DNA of 64,000 bases from Acetobacterium sp. KB-1 (GCF_003260995.1 NZ_CP030040.1:2452773-2516772); one strand, 5' to 3'; positions 49,849-59,169 are shown, counted from the first letter of the stretch. The notes: generated by a model not told the origin, from the sequence alone. Numbers and translations: made by a program.

Positions 49849-50112
49849 TTAGACAGCCTCTTCAATCGGGTCCATTTCACAGCAACACGTTCCATTTTGA
49901 TATTTCTGCATCTTACGATTTTTCATTTCCCGATAGGCAAACTTGCTGCCTTTTTTACAGCCATCATCTTTTACCATCAATACCGAAAGCCCTTCCATCA
50001 ATAAGGTCATTTCACATTGACGAGGACAGACTTTGCAGAAGAGCTTGATTTCTCTGACGCCATCATCCACTTGTATTCCATCTTTTCCTTCTTTTAAATG
50101 TGTGTCGATCAT
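49849..50112 (-). CDS. Small cysteine-rich DUF1667-like protein
   Basis: An 87-residue protein with CKVCPRQCEM near residue 26 and GCKKGSKFAYREMKN in the middle. This C-x2-C-P-x-x-C...C-x-x-G-x-x-(F/Y)A-x-x-E pattern is the DUF1667 motif, usually found beside FAD-dependent glycerol-3-phosphate or hydroxyglutarate-type oxidases and thought to carry a metal or cluster. No such oxidase is near here, and a second cluster, TCCCEM, near the C-terminus is extra. ATG 50112 has GGAGGT upstream; an earlier TTG is rejected. Stand-alone function unknown. Confidence 0.65.
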   Translation of the reverse strand: MIDTHLKEGKDGIQVDDGVREIKLFCKVCPRQCEMTLLMEGLSVLMVKDDGCKKGSKFAYREMKNRKMQKYQNGTCCCEMDPIEEAV

Positions 50113-50447
50113 TGATTGGACCTCCAAAACTTTTAGTCTGAAAACGGATCGAATTCGGCATCACTGGCATTGTTACTTTGAACGCCGTTGATCCCTGGCA
50201 GCATTTTTAGTAACTCTATATCTTTTTTGAATTATAACACAAATCGAATAGATTGTTAAATAAATAACCAATGGAAACGTTATCTGTTTTGGAAGCTTAA
50301 TTTTTTATAAAGACTGCTTTTAAGCAGTAGGGGGGAAAATAGCCTATAGTATGAAACCAAATGGTTACATGCACTGATTTTAATATCTCCTTGTCCGGTT
50401 TCGCACAAATATTAACTTAAAGTTCTTTGATTATATCCTGAAAATTA

Positions 50448-50476
50448 TTGTATTTTTAACTATTTAAGATTATAAT
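50448..50476 (+). promoter_or_regulatory. Promoter of the AAA ATPase gene
   Basis: TTGTAT (50448-50453) and TATAAT (50471-50476) with a 17-base spacer, 20 bases before the start. The remaining gap (50113-50447) has a GACTGCTTTTAAGCAGT hairpin near 50312 and no coding frame I can support. Confidence 0.65.
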
Positions 50477-50495
50477 CGAATATAGAGGTGATAAA

Positions 50496-51695
50496 ATGAA
50501 AAATAGAGACCTATACCTGAATAAACTAATTCAATTCAGAGACAAGCCACTTATAAAAGTGATAACTGGGATCCGGCGTTGCGGAAAATCCACGCTGTTA
50601 CATTTATTTGAAAAACACCTGCTTGAAACCGGCATTTCAGCGGATTATATTATTCGCATGAATTTTGAATCCTTTGAGTTTAACGACGTTACCAATTATA
50701 AGGAATTACATACGCTCATCCAGAATCGTCTGACCAATAAAGATGAATGTCATTATCTTTTACTGGATGAAATCCAGCAGATTCCGTCTTGGGAAAAGGT
50801 GGTCAATTCCTTTTTGGTGGACGCCAATGTTGATATTTATTTAACCGGGTCCAATGCCTATTTATTGTCCTCCGAACTTTCCACCCTGCTATCCGGCCGG
50901 TATGTGGAAATTAAGATGCAGCCGCTATCCTTTAAGGAATATCTGGATTTTACCGGAGACAACAAAGAGGCCCTTCCCCAATTGTTCGCAAACTATCTTA
51001 GATACGGTGGGCTTCCTACCATCACCGATCTGCTTGATCGGCCGGACACTATCGGCCCTTTTTTAGAAGGAGTCTACAACACGGTTTTAATCAAGGATGT
51101 CATTGAGCGAAATAAGATCCGGGATCCGGCTCTGCTCGAAAATATTTTGAAATATATCGCCGCCAACATCGGCAATGTTGTGTCAACTAAGAAAATCAGT
51201 GATTACTTGACCAGCAGCGGCCGGAAGGTAACCAGTGAAACCATTGACAACTACTTGAAAATGCTGGAAAACGCCTTTATTATTTATAAAGCCAATCGAT
51301 ATGACCTCAAAGGCAAGCTTTTTCTCAAAACTCTGGAGAAATACTATCTGGTGGATATGGGCCTGCGTAACCAGCTAACTGGCCTGTATAATACTGATTA
51401 TGGACATGTCCTGGAAAACATCGTTTATCTGGAGCTTTTACGGCGAGGTTATGCTGTAACGATTGGAAAAATCGGAACCTTAGAAGTCGATTTTGTCGCA
51501 ACAAAATCTGATGAAAAAAATTATTATCAGGTTTCGACTACCATTCTGGATGAAACGACCAGGCAGCGGGAATTGCGACCCCTGGAAGCTATTTCCGATA
51601 ACTATCCTAAATTTATTCTTACCATGGATAACCCTGTTTTTAATGACTATTCCGGAATTAAAATTGTCAATATCCTTGATTTTCTACTAACATAA
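50496..51695 (+). CDS. AAA_14/DUF4143 ATPase
   Basis: A 399-residue protein. N-terminal P-loop ATPase: Walker A VITGIRRCGKSTLL (GIRRCGKS) and Walker B HYLLLDEIQQIPSWE, with sensor-1 region IYLTGSNAYLL. C-terminal DUF4143 domain from about 200 with the ALLENILKYIAANIGN winged helix and a restriction-endonuclease-like end: HVLENIVYLELLRRGY...EVDFVATKSDEKNYYQVS. The D-F-V / Q-V-S pattern resembles a PD-(D/E)xK core. This family is abundant in bacteria of variable genome content and its role is not settled; links to toxin-antitoxin or mobile DNA have been suggested. Monocistronic, with its own promoter. Confidence 0.87.
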   Translation: MKNRDLYLNKLIQFRDKPLIKVITGIRRCGKSTLLHLFEKHLLETGISADYIIRMNFESFEFNDVTNYKELHTLIQNRLTNKDECHYLLLDEIQQIPSWEKVVNSFLVDANVDIYLTGSNAYLLSSELSTLLSGRYVEIKMQPLSFKEYLDFTGDNKEALPQLFANYLRYGGLPTITDLLDRPDTIGPFLEGVYNTVLIKDVIERNKIRDPALLENILKYIAANIGNVVSTKKISDYLTSSGRKVTSETIDNYLKMLENAFIIYKANRYDLKGKLFLKTLEKYYLVDMGLRNQLTGLYNTDYGHVLENIVYLELLRRGYAVTIGKIGTLEVDFVATKSDEKNYYQVSTTILDETTRQRELRPLEAISDNYPKFILTMDNPVFNDYSGIKIVNILDFLLT

Positions 51696-52001
51696 TACTA
51701 TTTGCACCCTAAAAATCCTCCTTATTTCAGTGCTTTTCAACTGAAAGCAAGTGGGATTTTGAAGTTTTTTGCTGCTTTATTCTTTACACAATCATCCGAC
51801 ATGTAACGGATGTATCCAGCTATGTTAAATGTATTGTTTTAACTTGACAAATAGTCGCTAAAAATTTACAGTTAGGTTAACTATACTAAATTAACCCTGT
51901 TATCTATCAAAACGCATCGATGTTCACCCTGACCACATGTCGCTTAACACCTCTGTCAGACGCTAAAACATAAGTTTAAACAGAATACAAGGAGAGTCGA
52001 T
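51696..52001. other. Intergenic region
   Basis: 306 bases without a coding frame. A short weak hairpin (TTTCAG with CTGAAA near 51740) follows the ATPase gene. TTGACA occurs at 51844-51849 and TATACT at 51882-51887 but their spacing (32 bases) is wrong for one promoter, so I cannot name the start signal of the next gene. Confidence 0.5.
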
Positions 52002-54341
52002 ATGGGTTTTAGCCCTAAAAATGATCCACCAGAAAAAAAATCTGAAATGATTCCTAAAATTTGGGAAGAAAAGCAGGATCATATTCAAAAACTTTTTCGA
52101 CAACACCATGATAAGAAGAGCCCGGAGCCCGAGGATAATACGCAGGTTTTTGTCGACTCCCAGCGAAGCAACTGGAACGTTACAGATCGATTTCAAGCCT
52201 TGATCGAAGAATCTGAAACAGTCTATGAAATAATTAGCCCGGATGGCACTATCACGTTTATCAGTGATGCCGCAACCAAGGTCGTCCACTATCAGCCGGA
52301 CAAATTAATTGGCGAGAAAATATTTAAATTCTACCAAGATGAGGACCTGACGAAATTAAAGGGCATGATCAGCTACGTACTGGCAAATCCTGGTGCCAAA
52401 ACCCAAAATATATTAACTTATAAAAAAAAGACTGGCGAACGGGTTCATTTGGAAGTCAATATGCGAAACTTAATAAGCCATCCCGCTATTGAAGGAATTA
52501 TCCTGAGTTTTACCAATGCTACAACACGTGTCAAAGCAGAAAATAAACTCAATTATACAATTACTCATGACGAGCTGACTGGCCTGCCCAATCGACTCCA
52601 TTTCAAAACACTTCTCGCTGAGCAGTATGCGCTTTCCCAAAAAAACGGCATCTCATTAGCCGTATTAATGCTCGATTTTGAGCGGATTAAATATATCAGT
52701 GACGCTTTGGGCACTCAATTTGGCGATCAGATGATCATGAAAATAATGATCCGGCTCAAAGCATTCCTTAAAAAAAATCAAATAATTGGACGTTATTCCG
52801 AAAACCAGTTCGGTATTATTGCCAGAAACCTCGCTAGTCGAGAAGCCTACGCGACCATGGCTCGTGAAATCACCGCTTTATTTTTACAGCCGTTCAAAGC
52901 TGCTAATTATGAATTTGAAATCGCCATGAGTATGGGAATCAGTCTTTACACTGAGGATGCCAAAGGCAAGGATCCCGATGATCTGGCCGATGAAAGCGGT
53001 GAGTTCCTGATTAAACAAGCCAATATTGCCCTGCTTTGGGCAAAAAAAGAGGGGCCGAACAAGTTTAAATTCTATTGCACGGATTTCAGCATTCAAAATT
53101 ATAAACAATTCGAATTGCGTAGCGATTTTATTAAGGCGATTTACCAGAGTCAGTTTGAAATATTTTATCAACCGATAGTCACCCTGAAAGAGACAAAAAT
53201 CCTGGTTGCCGAAGCTTTGATCCGGTGGAATCATCCCGTCTGGGGACTGGTTTCTCCCGACGAGTTCATTTATCTGTCAGAAGAAACAGGAAGTATCATT
53301 GAAATGGAAAAATGGATGCTTAATGAAGTTTGTCAAAGCTGTAATAAAACCTTAAACGAAGGGTTTCCCAAGCAAAATGTGATGGTTAATTTTTCCAGCA
53401 TTCAGTTCTACGAAAAAAGCTTTGCCCTAACGATAAAAGAAATTCTCACAAAATTTTCTCTGGATCCGAAGTTTTTAATTGTCAAGGTTACTGAAGATCT
53501 TTTGCTTGATGACTCGGAAAATATCCGAAACAATTTAAAAGAACTTCGGTCAATGGGTATTAAAATAGCTCTTAATGATCCCAACTTCAGCTTTATCGGT
53601 TTACAGAACTTTAATATCGATATCCTTATCCTGGACGGATCCTTTTTAAATAACGTCCTGACCGTCACAGCAAGTGCATCAATTGTGCAGAGCATTATTG
53701 AACTTACCCGGCAACTGAATATCAAACTGGTCGCAGTCGGAATTGACAACTGGGAACAAAAAGCCTTTCTGGAAAAACTCAATTGCTATGCCGGACAAGG
53801 CGATTTCTATTCAAAACCCTTACCTAAAGATGAATATAAAACAATTCTAAAAACTGGGATCAGTGATCCCGAACCTCTTCTTCCCCAAAATACTTATGCT
53901 CAGCTCGTTGATGAACGTCGCAATTATTTTAGACTATTTTTCAATCGATACGTCCGAGCGGATCTTGCCATTTTACAAATCAAAGACAAGCAGATGGGGG
54001 TAGGGAATACCAAGGTTTTAATTCAAGATATCGGACCTGGGGGACTGTGTTTTATTTCAAACATCCAGTTTCCCATTGAACAAGGCTTTACCCTTCAATT
54101 TGAAACCAGTCTGCTAAATAAAAAAATCAAGGTTTATGGCAACCCGATGCACATGAAAAAATTCAATAACCATTTATACCAATACGGCGTCAAATTTTCA
54201 ATCAATGAAGACGAACGCGATGAACTAACAAAGATTCTTTTTGAAATTCAGACCATTGTAAAAAGAAATACAATTTTTGAGGACAGCAGTTTTACCTTCG
54301 ATTCACCCTCAGTTTATTTTAAAGGGCTGGCCAACCAATAG
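52002..54341 (+). CDS. PAS-GGDEF-EAL-PilZ protein with degenerate catalytic sites
   Basis: A 779-residue soluble protein. Order: charged N-terminal tail (1-65), PAS domain (about 70-180), GGDEF domain (about 190-345), EAL domain (about 360-625), PilZ domain (about 645-760). The GGDEF site reads SENQF (266-270), so cyclase activity is lost. EALIRW (404-409) is kept, but the DDFG loop is NDPN (525-528) and the K-x-D motif is ILDG, so phosphodiesterase activity is very doubtful. The PilZ part retains RRNYFR and DIGPGGL, a plausible c-di-GMP site. It is best seen as a c-di-GMP receptor or scaffold. AAGGAGAG precedes ATG. Confidence 0.88.
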   Translation: MGFSPKNDPPEKKSEMIPKIWEEKQDHIQKLFRQHHDKKSPEPEDNTQVFVDSQRSNWNVTDRFQALIEESETVYEIISPDGTITFISDAATKVVHYQPDKLIGEKIFKFYQDEDLTKLKGMISYVLANPGAKTQNILTYKKKTGERVHLEVNMRNLISHPAIEGIILSFTNATTRVKAENKLNYTITHDELTGLPNRLHFKTLLAEQYALSQKNGISLAVLMLDFERIKYISDALGTQFGDQMIMKIMIRLKAFLKKNQIIGRYSENQFGIIARNLASREAYATMAREITALFLQPFKAANYEFEIAMSMGISLYTEDAKGKDPDDLADESGEFLIKQANIALLWAKKEGPNKFKFYCTDFSIQNYKQFELRSDFIKAIYQSQFEIFYQPIVTLKETKILVAEALIRWNHPVWGLVSPDEFIYLSEETGSIIEMEKWMLNEVCQSCNKTLNEGFPKQNVMVNFSSIQFYEKSFALTIKEILTKFSLDPKFLIVKVTEDLLLDDSENIRNNLKELRSMGIKIALNDPNFSFIGLQNFNIDILILDGSFLNNVLTVTASASIVQSIIELTRQLNIKLVAVGIDNWEQKAFLEKLNCYAGQGDFYSKPLPKDEYKTILKTGISDPEPLLPQNTYAQLVDERRNYFRLFFNRYVRADLAILQIKDKQMGVGNTKVLIQDIGPGGLCFISNIQFPIEQGFTLQFETSLLNKKIKVYGNPMHMKKFNNHLYQYGVKFSINEDERDELTKILFEIQTIVKRNTIFEDSSFTFDSPSVYFKGLANQ

Positions 54342-54397
54342 CTGCTGTTGATACCAATTATTTCCTCGATTTATTATGGCTTGCTGATGCTTTATTT

Positions 54398-54808
54398 TTA
54401 AACAATCACGCGAACCTCAAATTTTTCCTGACATGTCGGACATTTCACAGTGTGTTTTCCCCGCTTAATCGGGAGTTGCAACGTCTTTTTACAATGGGGA
54501 CACTTCCGGTAACGGTATCTGCCGATCCCTTTAATTCTTCGCACCAAGATTCTGGTTGCTTTTTTTACCGGGTTCCAGAGCCTCATGAATTTTTCATTTT
54601 CCATTCGCCGTCTGCTGATATTTCGGGAAAAACTTCGCAGCAGTACCAAGAGAATTAAACCGTCTGAAAAAATCGTCAAAACTAGCGAATCAACCTTCAG
54701 ATTGATCATCATCGCTCCCAAGCCCATAAACAACCCTAAATAATAGAGCTGATCAATCCCATAGCGGCCGGTCATGAAGCGGACCAGCTTATTTTTCAAA
54801 CTTTCCAT
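54398..54808 (-). CDS. Membrane protein with C-terminal zinc ribbon
   Basis: A 136-residue protein with two membrane helices (about 20-37 and 42-58), a very basic linker (NISRRRMENEKF...RILVRRIKGIGRYRYR), and a zinc ribbon CPHC...CPTC with the two pairs 18 residues apart. TTAGGAGACG precedes ATG. It lies 32 bases downstream of the DnaJ-like gene on the same strand and is probably cotranscribed; zinc ribbons of the DnaJ type and J-domain proteins often act together, which suggests a membrane chaperone or assembly role. Function unproven. Confidence 0.8.
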   Translation of the reverse strand: MESLKNKLVRFMTGRYGIDQLYYLGLFMGLGAMMINLKVDSLVLTIFSDGLILLVLLRSFSRNISRRRMENEKFMRLWNPVKKATRILVRRIKGIGRYRYRKCPHCKKTLQLPIKRGKHTVKCPTCQEKFEVRVIV

Positions 54809-54840
54809 TTATCGTCTCCTAATTAATTTAATCACAGGTT

Positions 54841-55554
54841 CTAAAATATTAAGCCTAAAAACGAAAGCAAAAATTGGATAGCGTAAAAGCCAATAAACAG
54901 CTTAACAATAGTTCCCAAAGGAGAAAAATTTGATGATCGCCGACCAGAAAACCAGCTGCGTTTGCCACTTAATTGACTCAACAGGTTCTGATATTTTTCA
55001 TTGTCCGGTTCCATCTCAACAGTCATTTTGGCATGCTCAACGGCAATATCCCGGTAACCCAGGCCATAGTTTGCAATGGCACTGTAGAAATGCCATTGGG
55101 CACTTCGATCTGACAGATGATTGAGGATATTAATTGCATCTTCATAATTTCCCATATTGATATGGTTTGCTGCTGCTTCAAAACTATAGGTCTGCCGCTG
55201 GCTCGAATATGCCCCAAAAATCCACGCAAAGGGATCAAAACCTTCAAAGGGGTCTGCCTGGCCGCTACGACCATCACTACTTGCATAGCGATAGGTATAC
55301 GTTCTGGTCTGTCCCGAATTGCCTTGTGAAAACGGACTGGCCGTGCCATGGGCATTGCCATAAGCGAGATTGGCTTTACCGCTTTTGATCAAATCATAGG
55401 CAGCATTGACCTCGCTCATTTTTCGGGCGGCTTCCTGATCCCCCGGATTCAAATCCGGATGATATTGCTTCGCCAGTTTTTTATATGCTTTTGAGACGTC
55501 CTCATCACTGGCATCATGAGGGACACCTAAAACTTGATAGGGATCCAAATTCAT
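54841..55554 (-). CDS. J-domain (DnaJ-like) membrane-anchored protein with TPR-like repeats
   Basis: A 237-residue protein. J domain at 3-65 with DPYQVLGVPHDASDEDVSKA and the HPD tripeptide in KQYHPDLNPGD, so it should stimulate a DnaK-type ATPase. A Gly/Ser/Tyr-rich linker follows, then a helical TPR-like stretch (AANHINMGNYEDAINILNHL and beyond), ending with a C-terminal membrane helix (IVKLFIGFYAIQFLLSFLG). It lacks the zinc finger and substrate domains of true DnaJ, so it is a class C co-chaperone. AAGGTGG precedes ATG. First gene of a two-gene unit with the zinc-ribbon protein. Confidence 0.88.
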   Translation of the reverse strand: MNLDPYQVLGVPHDASDEDVSKAYKKLAKQYHPDLNPGDQEAARKMSEVNAAYDLIKSGKANLAYGNAHGTASPFSQGNSGQTRTYTYRYASSDGRSGQADPFEGFDPFAWIFGAYSSQRQTYSFEAAANHINMGNYEDAINILNHLSDRSAQWHFYSAIANYGLGYRDIAVEHAKMTVEMEPDNEKYQNLLSQLSGKRSWFSGRRSSNFSPLGTIVKLFIGFYAIQFLLSFLGLIF

Positions 55555-55692
55555 TATGATTCCACCTTATCTGCAAATTTATTTTAAAATCAATTGTGGA
55601 ATGATTGTACCGCTAAATGTTTAGGTTTTGTTTAAATAACGTTAAAAATAATATTGTTTTCTTTTGATTCAACTATCATTTACGAAAAATGA

Positions 55693-55745
55693 TTGACTAA
55701 ACGAGGTCATTGCATTAAAATAAAACCGACGGTCGGTTTTATTTT
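55693..55745 (+). promoter_or_regulatory. Promoter and palindromic operator of the TetR/EFR1 unit
   Basis: TTGACT (55693-55698), a 17-base spacer, TAAAAT (55716-55721). A palindrome with perfect 14-bp arms (55717-55730 and 55732-55745; core ACCGACGGTCGGT) overlaps the -10. The ACCGAC-GTCGGT core is of the type bound by TetR regulators of the FadR/AcrR-like kind; autorepression by the gene just downstream is likely. Confidence 0.8.
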
Positions 55746-55759
55746 GAAAGGAGGAAACA

Positions 55760-56383
55760 ATGTCTAAATGGGAAACAAAAGAAAAGCGAATCGATGATAT
55801 TGTCAATAGCGCTGTCGAAATTTTTCTTGAGAAGGGTTACGAAGGTGCATCCATGGAGGCGATTGCAAAAAGAGCACAGATCAGTAAAGGCGGTTTATAT
55901 CATCACTTTAGCAGCAAAGATGAAATCCTATATTTTGCAAACGAAAAATTAAACGAACCGATTTATGAATATGTCCGCATCGCTGCGGAAAATCCAGACG
56001 CCGTTGAGGGGATCCGCTTTTACATCCAGAGCTATGTCAGTTACTGGTTGACGCACAAGAAGGAGCTGACTTTTTTCTTTCTAACTATGGTTAAAGCCCT
56101 TTCGTCTCCAGAAATGTGGCAAGTCTATGAGGATTACTATGATAATATGACCAACTTTATCAAAACGCTCTACGACAGAAGCGTCAGCAGCGGTCAGTTT
56201 AGCAAACACAATACCCGTGCAAGTGCAATAACCCTTGTCTCCGCACTTGATGGTGTATTATCTTCTCTGGTAATGAGTAAGAATACAAATTCAGATACCA
56301 TTATCGAAGATTTTGAGGACCGGTTTATCACTTCTGTTTTAGACCAAAAGGTTTTAGAATCCACACAAGAGGAGCACTATTAA
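55760..56383 (+). CDS. TetR-family regulator of the EFR1 unit
   Basis: A 207-residue regulator with a textbook N-terminal HTH: VNSAVEIFLEKGYEGASMEA then KRAQISKGGLYHHFSSKDEI. The C-terminal ligand domain is helical and rich in Phe, Tyr and Leu, suggesting a hydrophobic effector. AAAGGAGG precedes ATG. The stop is one base from the EFR1 gene's start, so the pair is one transcript under the palindrome just upstream. The effector is unknown; a link to redox stress or to a toxic electrophile is possible given its partner. Confidence 0.9.
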   Translation: MSKWETKEKRIDDIVNSAVEIFLEKGYEGASMEAIAKRAQISKGGLYHHFSSKDEILYFANEKLNEPIYEYVRIAAENPDAVEGIRFYIQSYVSYWLTHKKELTFFFLTMVKALSSPEMWQVYEDYYDNMTNFIKTLYDRSVSSGQFSKHNTRASAITLVSALDGVLSSLVMSKNTNSDTIIEDFEDRFITSVLDQKVLESTQEEHY

Positions 56384-56384
56384 A

Positions 56385-57269
56385 ATGAAAAGAATCGGGA
56401 TTTTCTACTTTTCAGGTACTGGCAATACTGAAATTATCGCCAGACTGTTATCGGCATCCTATCAACGAAAGCACATCAAAGTTGAATTATTCAGGATTGA
56501 GGATATTGTAAATCATAAAACACCGTTGATCACTAATGAATTTGATATGATTGGTGTCGGTCATCCAGTCCTAGGATTCGGTGCTTCCAGCATTACTGAG
56601 CAGTTTGCCAAGATCTTGCCCCCTTGTTCGGGAAAGAAGGCCTTCATATTCAAAACTGCCTCTTCTGCACATTACATTAACCATGGTGCATCCGATTCGA
56701 TCATTCATACAATGGAAGAAAAAGGCTATCTGGTATTTCATAATTCCATCTTGGCTATGCCCTGTAACTGGTTTATAAAATATGACGATCAACTAAATAA
56801 ACAATTATATGGCGCCGCTGTAAAAAAAGTTGATAAAATAGTCACCGACACCATCAATGAACAGGCGCAGCAATTAAAAATCAATGGGATTCTTAGTAAA
56901 TTTCTTCGAATTCTCTACTATGGTGAAGAACATTATGGGGCAAAATATTTTGCGCGAGGTCTTTCAACATCTGATAACTGTAACCTCTGCAACAAATGTA
57001 TCCGTAATTGTCCGACAAATAATATTCTCGAAACTGCGGGTCAAATCTGTTTTGGCTCCCATTGCATTTGGTGTATGCGCTGTATTTACGGATGTCCTAC
57101 TCACGCCATACAAGCAAGAAATCTGACCGGCTGTGTTGTCGACCCCTACACCGGCGGGTTTAATATTGATAGCATCTTAAATAACCCAGAGATCAATGGT
57201 AACTTTGTAACCGAAAAATCAAAGGGTTATTACAAGCATTTTATCGCGTATTTTAAAGAAGCTGAGTAA
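56385..57269 (+). CDS. EFR1-family flavodoxin/ferredoxin fusion protein
   Basis: A 294-residue protein. N-terminal flavodoxin-like domain (about 1-165) with FMN loop FSGTGNTEIIA and FKTASSAHYI. C-terminal ferredoxin domain with two cluster motifs: CNLCNKCIRNCP and CIWCMRCIYGCP, each C-x2-C-x2-C-x3-C-P, expected to hold two 4Fe-4S clusters. Such proteins pass electrons between flavin and ferredoxin pathways, in keeping with an anaerobe; the physiological partner is unknown. GAGGAGC lies ahead of the ATG, which is one base after the TetR stop. Confidence 0.9.
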   Translation: MKRIGIFYFSGTGNTEIIARLLSASYQRKHIKVELFRIEDIVNHKTPLITNEFDMIGVGHPVLGFGASSITEQFAKILPPCSGKKAFIFKTASSAHYINHGASDSIIHTMEEKGYLVFHNSILAMPCNWFIKYDDQLNKQLYGAAVKKVDKIVTDTINEQAQQLKINGILSKFLRILYYGEEHYGAKYFARGLSTSDNCNLCNKCIRNCPTNNILETAGQICFGSHCIWCMRCIYGCPTHAIQARNLTGCVVDPYTGGFNIDSILNNPEINGNFVTEKSKGYYKHFIAYFKEAE

Positions 57270-57285
57270 CTTCTACTGATCCGAT

Positions 57286-57873
57286 TTATCTCTTCTGTAA
57301 TAAAATCCCAATGGTGGACCGCCCGGGCAACACAAAATAATTATCCCCCAGAGTCACCCCGATTTTGGCGGTTTCACCGGCAAACAGGTCAAAAAGACGT
57401 TTCTGTTCCACGGTTGACCATTCTTCGCCGTTTCCGGGAACATAATCCTTTACCGACTGCCAGCCTGACACCTCTTTGACCGCATCCGCCACGAACACCT
57501 TGCCGGTATTAACTAGCAGATTCATCACTTCATCAATCATAAAGAGATCCATAGAATCCTTCAGGGTTTTGGCATAATCATCCAGCTCGGTACCCACGGT
57601 AACAATGTAGGGAAAGACCGGATCTCCCTGATTGACATAACCTCGCAACAGCTCGCTTTCAAAGACTACACCATTGACCTTTACCCATGCATCAGTTTTT
57701 TCGGTAATCTGAGCTTCAAAATAAATGGCTTTGGGTATGGCAATCTTTTGAACCATTTCATAGATGGGTTCTAGAATATCCAACATCGCTTCATTTCCTC
57801 TTAAGTGCAGTTCATTATCCAAGGTTTCCATGTCATAGGAAAAAGGATACTTTTTTAAAACTTTATCGTCCAT
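57286..57873 (-). CDS. MetH activation-domain-like (B12-dependent methionine synthase reactivation) protein
   Basis: A 195-residue protein matching the activation domain of cobalamin-dependent methionine synthase, which holds SAM for reductive reactivation of cob(II)alamin. The C-terminal block PGNGEEWSTVEQKRLFDLFAG, then KIGVTLGDNYFVLPGRSTIG, parallels MetH's activation domain (including the EQ.k.f..L and L-x-x-S/F-M-x-P-x-x-S-x-x-G pattern). It is stand-alone: no pterin, homocysteine or B12 domain is fused and no corrinoid protein is adjacent. In acetogens similar small proteins occur with methyltransferase systems. ATG 57873 follows AAAGGAGACG; an earlier start 60 bases upstream is rejected. 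Confidence 0.8.
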   Translation of the reverse strand: MDDKVLKKYPFSYDMETLDNELHLRGNEAMLDILEPIYEMVQKIAIPKAIYFEAQITEKTDAWVKVNGVVFESELLRGYVNQGDPVFPYIVTVGTELDDYAKTLKDSMDLFMIDEVMNLLVNTGKVFVADAVKEVSGWQSVKDYVPGNGEEWSTVEQKRLFDLFAGETAKIGVTLGDNYFVLPGRSTIGILLQKR

Positions 57874-57969
57874 TTTACGTCTCCTTTGTTGTAGTTTTCT
57901 TTTATATACCCATTTATATGATGGTGCCGTCACTAAATTTTGTATCTAAAGCAAATATCTCTCGTTAAA

Positions 57970-59037
57970 CTATAATTGTTCAACCCGATTTCGACCCCGT
58001 TTTTTTGCCAGATAAAGGGCATCATCGGCCCGCTTGATGAGGGTTTCAATGGTATCTAGTGGCTCAAATTGCGCAACCCCAAAACTCATGGTAACCTGAT
58101 GAGGTGCTAATCTGGAGAAATCTTCGATTGCCAGCCGGAGTTTTTCCGCCAGAAAAACAGCACCGCCAATCTGCGTATTCAAACAAATAATCATAAATTC
58201 TTCACCACCCCAGCGCCCACAAATATCCGTTTCTCGTATCGTTTCACCCATTATTTGGGTGATTTCTTTTAAAACTCTATCCCCGTACAGGTGCCCGTAG
58301 TTATCATTGATCTGTTTAAAAAAGTCAATATCACCAATTAGGATGGCAAAATCTTTGCCGGTTTTTCGATAATTGCTGATTTCTAAAAATAGAATCTCAT
58401 CCAGTTTAATCCGATTGTAGATCCCGGTAAGACTATCGGTGATTGATAAGATGGCCAATTCGTGATTTTTTCGCTCTAAATTTTTTAGTGCTTCTTGCAT
58501 ACTGAGTTCATAATAGCTGATTATCAGAATCATGCCCAGATATGAAAAGCCAAGATTAAGTAAGCCAACATTAGTAAAACCCTGGGTTTCCCAATTCGCA
58601 TAATTTAAGAAGATAAATATTAAAACCCTTAGGGAAAAACTAAATGTAAAAATTCGGCCGCCCTTTCTTCCTAGCAAAAAATAAGCAGAAATGGGAACGA
58701 CGACTATCCAAACAAGTACATAGTGATTAAATCCCACAAACCAGAATAAACTAAGCAGAACAAAAATTTCAATAGCCACTATTAAGACCGCCGTAAAAAA
58801 GACAAAATGCCGTTTGTGAAAATCATAAAGCGCAAAAAATGCCAACACACCGCCAATTAAATTACTGACCATCACTGGATAAAGCTCGATGGCATAGGCA
58901 ACAAAGGAAAAAACGAATAGCACAAAAATAGCGATTGGCAGGACACAATTAATCATCCGTACCCGCCGAAACTGAAGATCCTCGGAAGTGAATCTAAAAT
59001 CGTTGGTAAGATATTTATTAAATAACTTTGAAAACAT
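57970..59037 (-). CDS. Membrane diguanylate cyclase (six-helix N-terminus, GGDEF)
   Basis: A 355-residue protein with six predicted membrane helices in the first 190 residues, joined by a short coiled linker (SMQEALKNLERKNHELAIL) to a GGDEF domain with ITDSLTGIYNRIKLDE, GDIDFFKQINDNYGHLYGD and RWGGEEFMIICLN. GGEEF is an active variant, so c-di-GMP synthesis is expected. The hydrophobic N-terminus resembles the 6TM sensor of other clostridial cyclases with unknown ligand. ATG 59037 has GGGG nine bases upstream. It is the third c-di-GMP enzyme with an apparently working catalytic domain in this window. Confidence 0.88.
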   Translation of the reverse strand: MFSKLFNKYLTNDFRFTSEDLQFRRVRMINCVLPIAIFVLFVFSFVAYAIELYPVMVSNLIGGVLAFFALYDFHKRHFVFFTAVLIVAIEIFVLLSLFWFVGFNHYVLVWIVVVPISAYFLLGRKGGRIFTFSFSLRVLIFIFLNYANWETQGFTNVGLLNLGFSYLGMILIISYYELSMQEALKNLERKNHELAILSITDSLTGIYNRIKLDEILFLEISNYRKTGKDFAILIGDIDFFKQINDNYGHLYGDRVLKEITQIMGETIRETDICGRWGGEEFMIICLNTQIGGAVFLAEKLRLAIEDFSRLAPHQVTMSFGVAQFEPLDTIETLIKRADDALYLAKKRGRNRVEQL

Positions 59038-59169
59038 CTGTATCACCCCATTAATAAAACGCTTTGCTCGAATTTTAATCAGACCTCACCGTCTCATTAT
59101 TATATGCATTTTCAAACTAAAAAGAAACCCTTATTTAGATCCACCCTTTACCGGGCACACCCAAAAAAT

